From assembly GCF_016908465.1 (NCBI RefSeq), contig NZ_JAFBDY010000001.1:62001-126000 (forward strand): a stretch of DNA of 64,000 nucleotides. The letters run 5' to 3'. Position numbers and translations under genes: made by a program. The notes under the pieces were generated by a model. That model was not told the DNA's origin and did not search any database. It saw nothing but the letters and a program-made list of their open reading frames with translations. Positions 36,062-46,652 of this stretch are shown here, piece after piece. Each line of letters opens with the position of its first letter. Position 1 is the first letter of the stretch. Source of the stretch: Lysinibacillus composti. GTDB taxonomy: Bacteria; Bacillota; Bacilli; Bacillales_A; Planococcaceae.

Positions 36062-37006
36062 ATGAAAAGACAAATCATCGACAAAATTGAGCAGTATGAT
36101 ACAATTATCCTTCACCGACATGTTCGACCGGATCCAGATGCTTATGGTTCTCAAATTGGATTAAAACAGATTATTGAAATGAATTATCCAAATAAAAGGG
36201 TGTTTGCAGTAGGAGAACATGATGATTCCCTAACTTTTTTAGCATGTCCTGATGAAATCAAAGATGATGAATATGTTGGCGCACTAGTAATCGTTGTTGA
36301 TACTGCAAATACCGAACGAATTGCTGATGAGCGATACATAAAAGGGGATTTCCTCATTAAAATTGATCATCACCCAAATGATGATGCATACGGAGATTTA
36401 CTATGGGTAAATACTGATGCGAGTTCAGTTAGTGAAATGATCTTTGAACTCTATGAGGAAGGTCGAGAATATAAAAATTGGAAACTTCCAGATGCTGGTG
36501 CAAGATTATTGTTCGCAGGAATTGTAGGAGATACAGGTAGGTTTATATATCCAAGTGCTACATTTAGAACTTTTGAAATTGCTGGACAATTAATTCGCTA
36601 TAACTTTAACAGGAATGAATTGTTTAATGGGATGTATGAGAGAGAGCCTAATCTTTTACATCTACAAGGCTATATCTATGAAAATTTCAAAATGGACCAA
36701 TATGGAGCTGCATATATTAAATTAACAAAAGAGGTCCTTGAGAAATTTAAAGTAACACCGTCTGAGACTTCTTTACTAGTAGGGTCGTTGAGTGAAATAA
36801 AAGGTGTTTGTGCTTGGGTGATACTAATAGAAGAAACAGATCAGATTCGTGTGCGTATACGCTCCAAAGGTCCTGTTATTAATGAATTAGCCAAGAAGTA
36901 TCACGGAGGAGGACATCCATTAGCTTCGGGTGCTACTGCATATTCTTGGGAAGAGGCAGATCAAGTCATAGAAGATTTAAAAGAAATTTGTCGATTATAT
37001 AAATAA
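36062..37006 (+). CDS. nrnA: Oligoribonuclease/pAp phosphatase NrnA (DHH family)
   Basis: A 314-residue DHH/DHHA1 phosphoesterase that degrades short RNA and DNA oligonucleotides and dephosphorylates 3'-phosphoadenosine 5'-phosphate. The N-terminal DHH domain has RHVRPDPDAYGSQ, VVVDTANTERI and LIKIDHHPNDD; the C-terminal DHHA1 domain has KYHGGGHPLASGAT. The ATG at 36062 follows AGGAGG. It sits 17 nt upstream of dnaE. B. subtilis has ytrI and ytrH between the two; here they are missing, so nrnA and dnaE probably form an operon. Confidence 0.95.
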   Translation: MKRQIIDKIEQYDTIILHRHVRPDPDAYGSQIGLKQIIEMNYPNKRVFAVGEHDDSLTFLACPDEIKDDEYVGALVIVVDTANTERIADERYIKGDFLIKIDHHPNDDAYGDLLWVNTDASSVSEMIFELYEEGREYKNWKLPDAGARLLFAGIVGDTGRFIYPSATFRTFEIAGQLIRYNFNRNELFNGMYEREPNLLHLQGYIYENFKMDQYGAAYIKLTKEVLEKFKVTPSETSLLVGSLSEIKGVCAWVILIEETDQIRVRIRSKGPVINELAKKYHGGGHPLASGATAYSWEEADQVIEDLKEICRLYK

Positions 37007-37023
37007 GTATGGAGGGATGAAGT

Positions 37024-40000
37024 TTGTCAATCGTATATACACAAATACGAACTAGTGCAGATTTATTACAAAGTACAATTCGTATTGAAGAGCTCATCCC
37101 ATTTTTACAACAACAGAAGGCAGAAGCATGTGCAATTGTTAATACAAAATTGTATGGGCTTTTGCCTTTTTGGCATGGTATGAAAAATGCAGGGATTCAT
37201 CCAGTCGTCGGGCTTAGAGTGCGTGTACTATTTGAAGAAGAGATTTCTTTACCACTAGTCTTGTATGCGAAAACTAATGAGGGATATAAAAATATACTTA
37301 AAATTAGTAGTGCTATTGCCATTAGGAAGGATGAGCAACTACCATGGCGTTGGTTAGTAGGGTACTCAAAGGGGTGTATTTGTAGCTTACCAGCAATGGA
37401 CGACGATTCAATTTGGTTTAATCAGAATTATGAACAGCAAGCAAGGCAAGTTGCACAATTATTTCAATCTAACTTTGTAATTGGCATATCACGTCCAGGT
37501 GGATTAAAGTCAACTTTCGAAGAAAATGCCATGCATTTAAGTCGTCATTTACAAGCACCGATCATGGCGATGCATGAAAGCTTATTCGTGAATCAAAATG
37601 ATTACTTTGCATATGAAGTTTTACGCTCAATAGATACAGGTGTGAAATTGAGTGAAAAAGTCGAAAGTAAACAAATGTTTCAGCAATATCTCCCAACCAA
37701 AGAGGAACTATTGAATTGGTATTCCGATCAACTTCAATGGTTAGAAGTTAGTAAACAGTTACTTTTAAACTGTCGTGTAGACATTAGTTTTAATCGACAC
37801 TTTATGCCAAAATTTCCTCTTAAAGATGGAGAATCGGCGGACGAGGTTCTAACTAGAGCTGCAATCTCTGGTTTGAAGGAGCGGTTACAAACTGAAACTC
37901 CTGAACGGAATTATATTGAACGCTTACAATATGAGATACAAATCATTACGTCGATGGGCTATGCTGATTATTTTTTAATCGTTGCGGATTTTATGAGATT
38001 TGCTCGTAAAGAGAATATTTTAACTGGACCTGGACGTGGGTCATCAGCCAGTTCGCTCGTCGCATATTGTTTACAGATCACTCAAGTGGATCCGCTGAAA
38101 TATGGATTGTTATTTGAACGATTTTTAAATCCAGAGCGGATTACTTTACCCGATATTGATATTGATTTTGTCGATACGAAAAGACAAAAAGTTATTCAAT
38201 ATGTTGCTGAAAAATACGGTCAGCAATATGTTGCTCAAATTATTACATTTGGTACTCTTTCTGCAAAAGCTGTTGCGAGAGACGTTGCGCGGATGTTTAA
38301 TTTTGAACAAGAAACTTTAGAAATGATATCAAGGTTAATTCCTAACCGATTGGGTATTACATTACAAGAAGCCTATAATTCTTCTGAAGATCTTCGCAAA
38401 TGGGTAGAAGGAGAAGAAATTCGACGTCGATGGTTTGAAACAGCTCTAAAATTAGAAGGGCTCCCTAGAAATTCTTCAACTCATGCAGCTGGTGTAGTAT
38501 TGAGTCCAATGCCACTTGTGGATGTAGTACCTATACAAGAAGGACATGATGGAATCTATTTAACTCAGTGGCCTATGCAGGAAATTGAACAATCTGGATT
38601 ATTAAAGATGGACTTTTTAGGATTGCGTAATTTAACCATCTTGGAACAAATTAGAAAATCAATTTATTATTCTCATCGGGTAAAAATTGATTTAAATCAA
38701 ATTCCATTAAATGATGAAAAAACATATATGTTGTTGCAACAGGGAGATACAACTGGAATCTTCCAGCTTGAATCCGAGGGGATGAAAAAAGCTCTTAAGG
38801 AAATCATCCCAACAAATTTTTTAGATATTGTTGCAGTGAATGCACTTTACCGACCAGGACCGATGGACTTTATTTCGGTATATGCAAGAAGAAAGCATGG
38901 ACAAGAACCGGTCGTGATGCCACATTCTGTGTTAGAACCAATTCTAAAAGAAACTTATGGGGTAATCGTTTATCAAGAGCAAATTATGAAAATCGCGAAC
39001 CTATTTGCTGGATTTACGATTGGTCAGGCAGATTTGTTGAGAAGAGCAGTAAGTAAAAAGAAGCGTGAAGTGTTAGAAGAACAAAGAACGTCGTTTGTCA
39101 AAGGAGCAATACAGCAAGGATATCCACAAAAGAGCGCTGAAGATGTTTATGAATTAATTGTACGATTTGCTGATTATGGTTTTCCTAAAAGTCATGCAGT
39201 AGCATACAGTATGATTTCTTATCAAATGGCTTATTTGAAAGCCAATTATCCAGTAAATTTTTACAGCGCTTTAATGACTAATGCAATTGGAAATCAAGAT
39301 AAACTCTTTCAAATCATTTCAGAGGCGAAAGGGAAAGGTATTGAATTATTAAGGCCTTCAATTCATAAAAGTATTCGTCCATTTAAGGTGGAAAACGGAA
39401 AGATTCGCTTTAGTCTTTCTACTATAAAAGGTGTTTCCCAAGTCTTCATACAAAGATTAATGACTCTTCGTGATACAAGACAGAACCCATTTGAGGATTT
39501 GTTCGAATTGGCGGTTTCTTTAAGTGCGATTCATTTTAACCGTAAATTCATAGAACCGCTTATTAAATCTGGGGCATTAGATGATTTTGGGAAAGATCGA
39601 GCTACGTTACTTGCAAGCATTGATGCAGCGGAAAAACATGCAAAAATAGTGAGACCAAATGATGAAGAAGATTTATTTTCATCAAATCATTTTATTTTTG
39701 GTAAACCAAAATATATTGATGCAGAGCCAATTCCTCAAAAAATTAAGCTTCAATTTGAAAAAGAAGTGCTTGGATTTTACTTATCCGAACACCCGGTTGA
39801 AATGGTACGAAAAAAATGGGGCAATGTAAATAGTAACATCCAAACAATCCAACAGTTAAGACCCAATTCCATTATAAAACTAGTCGGTATGATTGAGGGA
39901 ATAAGGCAAATACGAACAAAAAAAGGTGAATTAATGGCCTTTGTAGAACTACAAGATGAATACGGTATTGTTTCAGCAACACTCTTTCCTAAAGAATATA

Positions 40001-40110
40001 ATGAAGTACTCGGCTGGATTAAAGAAGAGAAAATTGTATATGTAGAGGGAAGCGTAGATTTTAGATTTGGAAAATCACAAATAAAAGTAAAGTCTATGAA
40101 ACTGATTTAA
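37024..40110 (+). CDS. dnaE: DNA polymerase III alpha subunit DnaE
   Basis: A 1028-residue C-family replicative polymerase that in Firmicutes extends RNA primers before hand-off to PolC. The palm acidic triad lies in TLPDIDIDFVDTKRQ, with GPGRGSSASSLVAYCL before it. HAAGVVLSPMP, NALYRPGPMDFI and FPKSHAVAYSMISYQMAYLKANYP are further family blocks. A C-terminal OB fold is near IIKLVGMIEGIRQIRTKKGE. It is shorter than typical (about 1100), and the N-terminal PHP region has lost its metal ligands: the usual FVHxxVHS reads IVYTQIRTS and the DDH motif is gone. The start is a TTG at 37024 with GGAGGG upstream. Confidence 0.96.
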   Translation: MSIVYTQIRTSADLLQSTIRIEELIPFLQQQKAEACAIVNTKLYGLLPFWHGMKNAGIHPVVGLRVRVLFEEEISLPLVLYAKTNEGYKNILKISSAIAIRKDEQLPWRWLVGYSKGCICSLPAMDDDSIWFNQNYEQQARQVAQLFQSNFVIGISRPGGLKSTFEENAMHLSRHLQAPIMAMHESLFVNQNDYFAYEVLRSIDTGVKLSEKVESKQMFQQYLPTKEELLNWYSDQLQWLEVSKQLLLNCRVDISFNRHFMPKFPLKDGESADEVLTRAAISGLKERLQTETPERNYIERLQYEIQIITSMGYADYFLIVADFMRFARKENILTGPGRGSSASSLVAYCLQITQVDPLKYGLLFERFLNPERITLPDIDIDFVDTKRQKVIQYVAEKYGQQYVAQIITFGTLSAKAVARDVARMFNFEQETLEMISRLIPNRLGITLQEAYNSSEDLRKWVEGEEIRRRWFETALKLEGLPRNSSTHAAGVVLSPMPLVDVVPIQEGHDGIYLTQWPMQEIEQSGLLKMDFLGLRNLTILEQIRKSIYYSHRVKIDLNQIPLNDEKTYMLLQQGDTTGIFQLESEGMKKALKEIIPTNFLDIVAVNALYRPGPMDFISVYARRKHGQEPVVMPHSVLEPILKETYGVIVYQEQIMKIANLFAGFTIGQADLLRRAVSKKKREVLEEQRTSFVKGAIQQGYPQKSAEDVYELIVRFADYGFPKSHAVAYSMISYQMAYLKANYPVNFYSALMTNAIGNQDKLFQIISEAKGKGIELLRPSIHKSIRPFKVENGKIRFSLSTIKGVSQVFIQRLMTLRDTRQNPFEDLFELAVSLSAIHFNRKFIEPLIKSGALDDFGKDRATLLASIDAAEKHAKIVRPNDEEDLFSSNHFIFGKPKYIDAEPIPQKIKLQFEKEVLGFYLSEHPVEMVRKKWGNVNSNIQTIQQLRPNSIIKLVGMIEGIRQIRTKKGELMAFVELQDEYGIVSATLFPKEYNEVLGWIKEEKIVYVEGSVDFRFGKSQIKVKSMKLI

Positions 40111-40131
40111 CAAAATATTATAGGATTTGAA

Positions 40132-40163
40132 GTAAAAACTGTGCGTTTTGTACAGTTTTTTCT
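40132..40163 (+). terminator. Terminator after dnaE
   Basis: AAAAACTGT (40134-40142) pairs with ACAGTTTTT (40152-40160), followed by further T residues. Confidence 0.8.
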
Positions 40164-40193
40164 TTACAAAAATTATGTAATTATGTATGCTTA

Positions 40194-40218
40194 ACAAAAG
40201 TGGTCAGACCACTTTTGT
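40194..40218 (+). promoter_or_regulatory. Perfect 25-bp palindromic operator of the FadR-like gene
   Basis: ACAAAAGTGGTC-A-GACCACTTTTGT is a perfect 12-1-12 palindrome. Its core TGGTCAGACCA is the TGGTNNNACCA type bound by FadR/PdhR/LldR regulators. It lies 70 nt before the regulator's start codon, suggesting autoregulation. Confidence 0.75.
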
Positions 40219-40287
40219 AATATGAAAATGAATAATAGCATTAGAATATCTTTCTTTGTTTTGAGGCTATTTTACTGCGAGGTAATC

Positions 40288-40935
40288 ATGGAATCTAAAC
40301 AGGAAAATAAAAAAGTATTTTTAGAGATTGTTAAGCAGTTAAGGGAATTAATTAAATCGGAACATATTCAACCAGGCGAAAAGTTACCTTCAGAACGAGT
40401 GCTATCCGAAAGGTTAAATGTAGGACGTTCCTCGGTACGTGAAGCATTAAGAAGTCTGGAATTATTAGGGCTTATTGAAACGAAGCATGGTGGAGGAACT
40501 TTTCTTGCCTCTATGCAACACCATCAATTAGTAGAAATATTAGCCTCTTTTATATTGCAATCAGATCAATCCATAGAAGAGGTGCATAAGACAAGACGAA
40601 TGTATGAAAAAGAAGCCATTCGAATTATCTGTTCCGACAAAGACTTAAGAGCTTTACCTGTTTGGGAAAGTCTATTTTACAAAATAGAAGTAGGAAATGA
40701 TGTTGTTCGAAATCATATTTTAAGAGAATTAATCATAGCATCAGGAAATCGTTTAGCCTTGAAAATATGGCTACAACTCGCTGCATATAGTGCTAAACCA
40801 TTAAAAAAAATCACCACATCTAAAGAAAAATTAACTCTTCAAATGCTCTTGAAATCTATACAACTTGGATATGTAAAGGGAGCACTTGAAGCTTACGAAA
40901 ATTGGATTGACTATTTACGAAGTGAAGAAAATTAG
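40288..40935 (+). CDS. FadR/GntR-family transcriptional regulator upstream of accDA
   Basis: A 215-residue regulator. The N-terminal GntR winged helix has IKSEHIQPGEKLPSERVLSERLNVGRSSVREALRSLELLGLIETKHGGGTFLA, and a short helical FCD-type domain follows. The ATG at 40288 has GCGAGGTAATC upstream; the earlier ATG at 40222 would put unrelated hydrophobic sequence in front and starts next to the operator. It lies 144 nt upstream of accD. Many Bacillales carry a similar gene between dnaE/ytsJ and accD. A role in fatty-acid or malate metabolism is inferred from position only. The expected FCD metal-binding residues are incomplete. Confidence 0.88.
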   Translation: MESKQENKKVFLEIVKQLRELIKSEHIQPGEKLPSERVLSERLNVGRSSVREALRSLELLGLIETKHGGGTFLASMQHHQLVEILASFILQSDQSIEEVHKTRRMYEKEAIRIICSDKDLRALPVWESLFYKIEVGNDVVRNHILRELIIASGNRLALKIWLQLAAYSAKPLKKITTSKEKLTLQMLLKSIQLGYVKGALEAYENWIDYLRSEEN

Positions 40936-41079
40936 AAGTTTTTTCTTCGGTGACATGCGATGTATAAAAAAATGTATCAAGCTAGCTGAAATATTCTGTG
41001 TGCAAAGGTATTGGCCGTGCGACAGTATCAAATACGCTAAGACGAATTTGATTAATATTTATTTTTAGGGGGAAAAATT

Positions 41080-41952
41080 GTGGCAATTAGAAATTTATTA
41101 AACATAAATCGCAAAAAAACAAAAGGTGCCATTGTGAATCGAGATAAAGAAAATTCTTTCCCAGCAGATTTAATGACAAAGTGTCCAGAATGTAAAAAAA
41201 TTCATCTAACAAAGGAACTAGAAAATAACTTAAAGGTTTGTCCTAACTGTGACCATCATATGAAAATGACATCTGCTGAAAGAATTGCTTGTTTCCTTGA
41301 TGAAGATACTTTTGAATCATTAGATGATCATTTACAAACGGTGAACCCTTTAAAGTTCCCTTCATATGTCGAAAAAATTGAAGTAGATCAAATCAAGACA
41401 GGTTTAAATGAGGCAGTACTAACTGGAATCGGTAGTTTAAAAGGAGAACAAGTTGTAGTAGCTGTTATGGACTCTTTCTTCAGAATGGGTTCCATGGGGT
41501 CAGTAGTTGGTGAAAAAATAACAAGAGCTATTGAAAAAGCGACAGAGTACCAAGTGCCCTTCATTATCTTTACCGCAAGTGGTGGTGCCCGAATGCAAGA
41601 AGGAGTTCTTTCTTTAATGCAGATGGCTAAGACAAGCGTTGCATTAAAACGTCATAGTGAGCACGGACAATTATTTATTTCCGTTATGACTCATCCTACA
41701 ACTGGTGGTGTTTCTGCAAGTTTTGCTTCATTAGGAGATTTAAATATTGCAGAACCAAAAAGTTTAATTGGGTTTGCAGGAAGACGAGTAATTGAACAAA
41801 CTGTGCGTGAAAAATTACCAGAGGATTTCCAAACGGCAGAATTTTTACTAGAACATGGCCAATTAGATGCTATTTTCCATAGAAAAGAAATGCGTGAAAA
41901 AATCGCGACAATTGTTAAGCTTCATGGTAAAGGAGGAGTAAAAAATGTCTAA
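41080..41952 (+). CDS. accD: Acetyl-CoA carboxylase carboxyltransferase beta subunit
   Basis: A 290-residue subunit that, with AccA, transfers the carboxyl group from biotin to acetyl-CoA to make malonyl-CoA, the first step of fatty-acid synthesis. It has a C4 zinc ribbon at about residues 34-56 (CPECKKIH and VCPNCDHH) and a crotonase-like core with [23 protein letters not shown]. The start is a GTG at 41080 with AGGGGGAAA upstream. The gene overlaps accA by 8 nt, so translation is coupled and subunits are made in equal amounts. Confidence 0.97.
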   Translation: MAIRNLLNINRKKTKGAIVNRDKENSFPADLMTKCPECKKIHLTKELENNLKVCPNCDHHMKMTSAERIACFLDEDTFESLDDHLQTVNPLKFPSYVEKIEVDQIKTGLNEAVLTGIGSLKGEQVVVAVMDSFFRMGSMGSVVGEKITRAIEKATEYQVPFIIFTASGGARMQEGVLSLMQMAKTSVALKRHSEHGQLFISVMTHPTTGGVSASFASLGDLNIAEPKSLIGFAGRRVIEQTVREKLPEDFQTAEFLLEHGQLDAIFHRKEMREKIATIVKLHGKGGVKNV

Positions 41953-42907
41953 ATCAATGACGTTTGAAGAACCGATTGTGAAGCTCCGCGAAAAAATTGC
42001 TGAGTTAAAAGAAATTGCTAACAATGCAGATGTTAATATGTCAGATGAAATCGAAACTTTAGAAAATAGACTACGTCAACTTGAGGAAAAAATTTATTCC
42101 AATATGGAGCCTTGGGATCGTGTGCAAGTAGCTAGACATCCAGAACGTCCAACTTCATTGGATTATATCCAAGAGTTATTTACTGATTTTATTGAATTAC
42201 ATGGTGATCGTTACTACGGTGATGATCATGCAATTATTGGTGGGATTGCCTTTTTTGATGATAAACCAATTACGGTAATTGGGCATCAGCGCGGAAAAAC
42301 AACAAAGGAAAATATCCGACGCAACTTCGGTATGCCTCATCCGGAAGGGTATCGTAAAGCTTTACGTCTAATGAAACAGGCAGAAAAATTTGGACGTCCT
42401 ATTCTTTGTTTTATAGATACAAAGGGAGCATATCCAGGGAAAGCTGCTGAAGAACGTGGCCAAAGTGAAGCCATTGCTAATAACCTTTTTGAAATGGCAG
42501 GTTTAAAAGTTCCAGTTATAAGTATTGTAATCGGTGAAGGTGGTAGTGGTGGAGCATTAGGGTTAGGCGTATCAAATCGCATCTATATGCTTGAAAACTC
42601 AACATACTCTGTTATTTCACCGGAGGGAGCAGCATCAATTTTATGGAAAGACGCTACTCTTGCCAAACAGGCTGCAGAAGCAATGAAAATTACTTCTTAT
42701 GATTTAAAATCAATGGGAATTATTGATGGTATTATTCCGGAAATTGCTGGTGGTGCACATAAGGATATTAAAGCACAAGCTTTATCAATCAAAAAATGTA
42801 TTACAGAATCATTTGAATCATTAACGTCATTAACAGAAAAAGAACTAATAGATGATCGTTATAACAAGTATAGAGCAATTGGTGAGTTTTTAGAGTTAGA
42901 AGTCTAA
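41945..42907 (+). CDS. accA: Acetyl-CoA carboxylase carboxyltransferase alpha subunit
   Basis: A 320-residue partner of AccD. It begins with a helical N-terminus ([18 protein letters not shown]), then [19 protein letters not shown], and the crotonase-fold core with [26 protein letters not shown] and [16 protein letters not shown] forming the oxyanion-hole region. The ATG at 41945 lies within the last codons of accD, with AAAGGAGG upstream inside that gene. A terminator follows, so accDA is a two-gene unit, perhaps with the FadR-like gene. Confidence 0.97.
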   Translation: MSKSMTFEEPIVKLREKIAELKEIANNADVNMSDEIETLENRLRQLEEKIYSNMEPWDRVQVARHPERPTSLDYIQELFTDFIELHGDRYYGDDHAIIGGIAFFDDKPITVIGHQRGKTTKENIRRNFGMPHPEGYRKALRLMKQAEKFGRPILCFIDTKGAYPGKAAEERGQSEAIANNLFEMAGLKVPVISIVIGEGGSGGALGLGVSNRIYMLENSTYSVISPEGAASILWKDATLAKQAAEAMKITSYDLKSMGIIDGIIPEIAGGAHKDIKAQALSIKKCITESFESLTSLTEKELIDDRYNKYRAIGEFLELEV

Positions 42908-42918
42908 TAATATAGATC

Positions 42919-42953
42919 AAACCGTCTCATTTCATAATGTAGACGGTTTTTTC
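42919..42953 (+). terminator. Terminator after accA
   Basis: AAACCGTCT (42919-42927) pairs with AGACGGTTT (42941-42949), followed by TTTT. Confidence 0.85.
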
Positions 42954-43122
42954 GATTAATTTCTTTATAAGGCTTTGTGGTTTTAACTGCATTAGATTTG
43001 ACATTTTATTTGTAAATAATTGATTATTAAAATTGGTTAAAAGCAATAACTTCATGACAAAAAATGAATCAATATTTTTTTGTTAAGATAATGTATTTAC
43101 TTGTGTGTAATACTTACAATGA

Positions 43123-44136
<1,014 letters not shown>

Positions 44137-44159
44137 TTATGGAAAACGGAGAGAAAAAT

Positions 44160-45920
44160 ATGAGAAAAACAAAGATAGTTTGTACAATTGGACCTGCAAG
44201 TGAGTCACCAGAAATTCTAGCAGAACTAATAAAAGCTGGAATGAATGTAGCACGCTTAAATTTTTCACATGGATCACATGAAGAGCATGCAGTTCGGATT
44301 GCAACAATTCGTGATGTTGCAGAAAAGCTAAATAAAACAGTTGGAATTTTACTAGATACAAAAGGACCTGAAATTCGTACTCATACTATGGAAAATGGAG
44401 AATTACATCTTGTATCGGGACAAGTAATTGATATTTCCATGACAGAAGTTGTTGGAGATCAGAATAGTTTTTCTGTAACTTACAATCAATTAATTGATGA
44501 TGTTGATCAAAACGATAAAATCTTATTAGATGATGGTTTAATTGAGCTTAGAGTACTTGCAAAAGACAACGAAAAAGGCTTAATTCATACGATTGTTGAA
44601 AACGCTGGCGTGTTAAAAAATAAAAAAGGTGTTAATGTACCGGGAGTATCCGTTAAGCTTCCAGGTATAACAGAAAAGGATGCACAGGATATCCTTTTTG
44701 GAATTGAACAAGGTGTTGATTTTATTGCAGCTTCTTTCGTTAGAACACCAAAAGATGTATTAGAGATTCGTGAACTTCTAGAACAAAATGGCGGTAGTCA
44801 TATCCAAATAATCCCTAAAATTGAAAACCAAGAGGGTGTTGATAATATTGATGATATTATCGAAGTATCTGATGGTTTAATGGTTGCTCGAGGAGATTTA
44901 GGGGTTGAAATACCTGCTGAAGTAGTGCCATTAGTGCAAAAGCAATTAATTAAAAAATGTAATAGTGTGGGCAAACCTGTTATTACTGCAACGCAAATGC
45001 TAGATTCTATGCAACGAAATCCACGTCCTACTCGTGCGGAAGCAAGTGACGTCGCAAACGCAATTTTTGATGGGACAGATGCTATTATGCTTTCTGGGGA
45101 GACAGCAGCTGGTCTTTATCCAATAGAATCAGTACGCACGATGAACAACATTGCAGAGTACACTGAAAACTCATTAGATTATCGTTCTATTGTTGCAAAA
45201 CGTAGTAAAGAAAAAGGAACTACAATGACTGAGGCGCTTTCACAAGCTGTTGCCTATACCTCTATTAATTTAGGAGTAAAAGCTGTCTTAGCTCCAACAT
45301 CGAGTGGAACAACAGCAAAAATGATTGCTAAATATCGACCTGGTGTACCAATTATTGCTATTACTGATTCTATATCAACTGCACAAAAGTTAACACTTGT
45401 TTGGGGTGTTACTCCAATTGTGACACATCACGTTAAAACAACTGATGAAATCTTAGAATTAGCCGTTGATGAATCATTAAAATACCAGTACGTGGATCAC
45501 GGAGATGTTGTTATTATAACTGCTGGTGTTCCAGTCGGAGAAGCAGGTACAACCAACTTAATGAAAGTCCATGTAATCGGTGATCTATTAGCAAAAGGTC
45601 AAGGGGTTGGTAAATTATCAGTTGTTGCAAATGCAGTCGTTGTCAAAAACGCTGAAGAAGCTGCAGCATATGATACAGAAGGGTGCATTTTAGTAACTGT
45701 AGGAACAGATCGAGAAATGATGCCAGTCATTGAGAAATGTGCTGGGATTATCACCGAAGAGGGTGGACTAACGAGCCATGCCGCTGTTGTTGGATTAAGT
45801 TTAGGAATTCCGGTTATTGTAGGAGTTAAAGAAGCAACAACATTAATTCGTCACGGTCAAGAAATTACAATGGATGCCGAAACTGGTGTAATATATAAAG
45901 GTCATGCAAGTGTACTTTAA
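44160..45920 (+). CDS. pyk: Pyruvate kinase
   Basis: A 586-residue enzyme that converts phosphoenolpyruvate and ADP to pyruvate and ATP. The catalytic barrel starts [16 protein letters not shown], with [21 protein letters not shown], and the potassium/PEP segment [27 protein letters not shown]. The last 80 residues are the extra PEP-synthase-like domain found in Bacillales (GCILVTVGT, then [23 protein letters not shown]), which explains the length. The ATG at 44160 follows ACGGAGAG; an ATG at 44139 sits too close to the pfkA stop and is rejected. Confidence 0.97.
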   Translation: MRKTKIVCTIGPASESPEILAELIKAGMNVARLNFSHGSHEEHAVRIATIRDVAEKLNKTVGILLDTKGPEIRTHTMENGELHLVSGQVIDISMTEVVGDQNSFSVTYNQLIDDVDQNDKILLDDGLIELRVLAKDNEKGLIHTIVENAGVLKNKKGVNVPGVSVKLPGITEKDAQDILFGIEQGVDFIAASFVRTPKDVLEIRELLEQNGGSHIQIIPKIENQEGVDNIDDIIEVSDGLMVARGDLGVEIPAEVVPLVQKQLIKKCNSVGKPVITATQMLDSMQRNPRPTRAEASDVANAIFDGTDAIMLSGETAAGLYPIESVRTMNNIAEYTENSLDYRSIVAKRSKEKGTTMTEALSQAVAYTSINLGVKAVLAPTSSGTTAKMIAKYRPGVPIIAITDSISTAQKLTLVWGVTPIVTHHVKTTDEILELAVDESLKYQYVDHGDVVIITAGVPVGEAGTTNLMKVHVIGDLLAKGQGVGKLSVVANAVVVKNAEEAAAYDTEGCILVTVGTDREMMPVIEKCAGIITEEGGLTSHAAVVGLSLGIPVIVGVKEATTLIRHGQEITMDAETGVIYKGHASVL

Positions 45921-46262
45921 TTAACATGTTTATCTTTATTAATAGAAAATAGGTATTAATAAAAAGAATTCGCGATTCTTCGCCAGGAAAGAGAGCCAAA
46001 CGAGAACCATGGCTTGTAGAAAGTGAAAGAAGTTACGGCTACGGCAACTTCTTGTCCAACTACAGGGCTTGTATTTTCTCGTTGCAACACATAACGGTTG
46101 CTAAACTTGGCTTGTTGTTTCCTTGGGAGAACTACGCAAATTCTTTTTATTTTTTTGTTTGTTTTCTGAAAAAAGCGATTTTATTGTTAGCACTTAATAT
46201 GATTACGAAACTTTTCACCTAACTTTTCGTATGAATAAAGTAATGAATAGGAGGGACACTAC
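45921..46262 (+). repeat. 188-bp foldback element between pyk and fxsA
   Basis: Within this gap, 45961-46148 is an imperfect long inverted repeat. The ends AAAAAGAATT (45961-45970) and AATTCTTTTT (46139-46148) pair perfectly. Inner blocks include CGAGAA (46001-46006) with TTCTCG (46076-46081), and the apical hairpin GAAGTT/AACTTC (46029-46034 / 46046-46051). It ends in T-rich sequence, so it may stop pyk transcription, but it is far longer than a simple terminator. No ORF was seen. Confidence 0.55.
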
Positions 46263-46652
46263 TTGAGAAAGATCATTGTTAGTTTAGTGGCTGTAATTTT
46301 AGCAGAGATCGCTACTTTTATCATTGTAGGTAATTGGCTGGGTGTTGTTAATACTTTGCTATTAATACTATTAACAAGCATTGTTGGAATTTACGTTGCA
46401 AAAAAACAAGGAGTTCAATCTTTTCAAAATATGAATCAAAGTATTGCAAACGGTAATCCACCAGGTGTAGCGATGATTGATACGTTTCTGGTTTTCCTTG
46501 GAGGAGTTCTATTATTATTTCCAGGTTTCCTTACAGATCTTTTAGGGTTTTCTTTGCTATTTCCGATTACACGTAAATGGTTTAAACCAGTTATATATAA
46601 TTGGATCCGTAACAGGATGAAAAATGATCAAGTCATTATTATCAATAAGTAG
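46263..46652 (+). CDS. fxsA: FxsA-family membrane protein
   Basis: A 129-residue inner-membrane protein of the FxsA family, of unknown biochemical role; the E. coli member affects F-plasmid exclusion of phage T7. Three hydrophobic segments are at about 3-24, 26-43 and 72-100, with GVAMIDTFLVFLGGVLLLFPGFLTDLLGFSLLFP as the family block. The start is a TTG at 46263 with GGAGGGACAC upstream. The 3' end overlaps the convergent ytvI gene by 11 bp. B. subtilis has the equivalent ytzA between pyk and ytvI. Confidence 0.9.
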   Translation: MRKIIVSLVAVILAEIATFIIVGNWLGVVNTLLLILLTSIVGIYVAKKQGVQSFQNMNQSIANGNPPGVAMIDTFLVFLGGVLLLFPGFLTDLLGFSLLFPITRKWFKPVIYNWIRNRMKNDQVIIINK

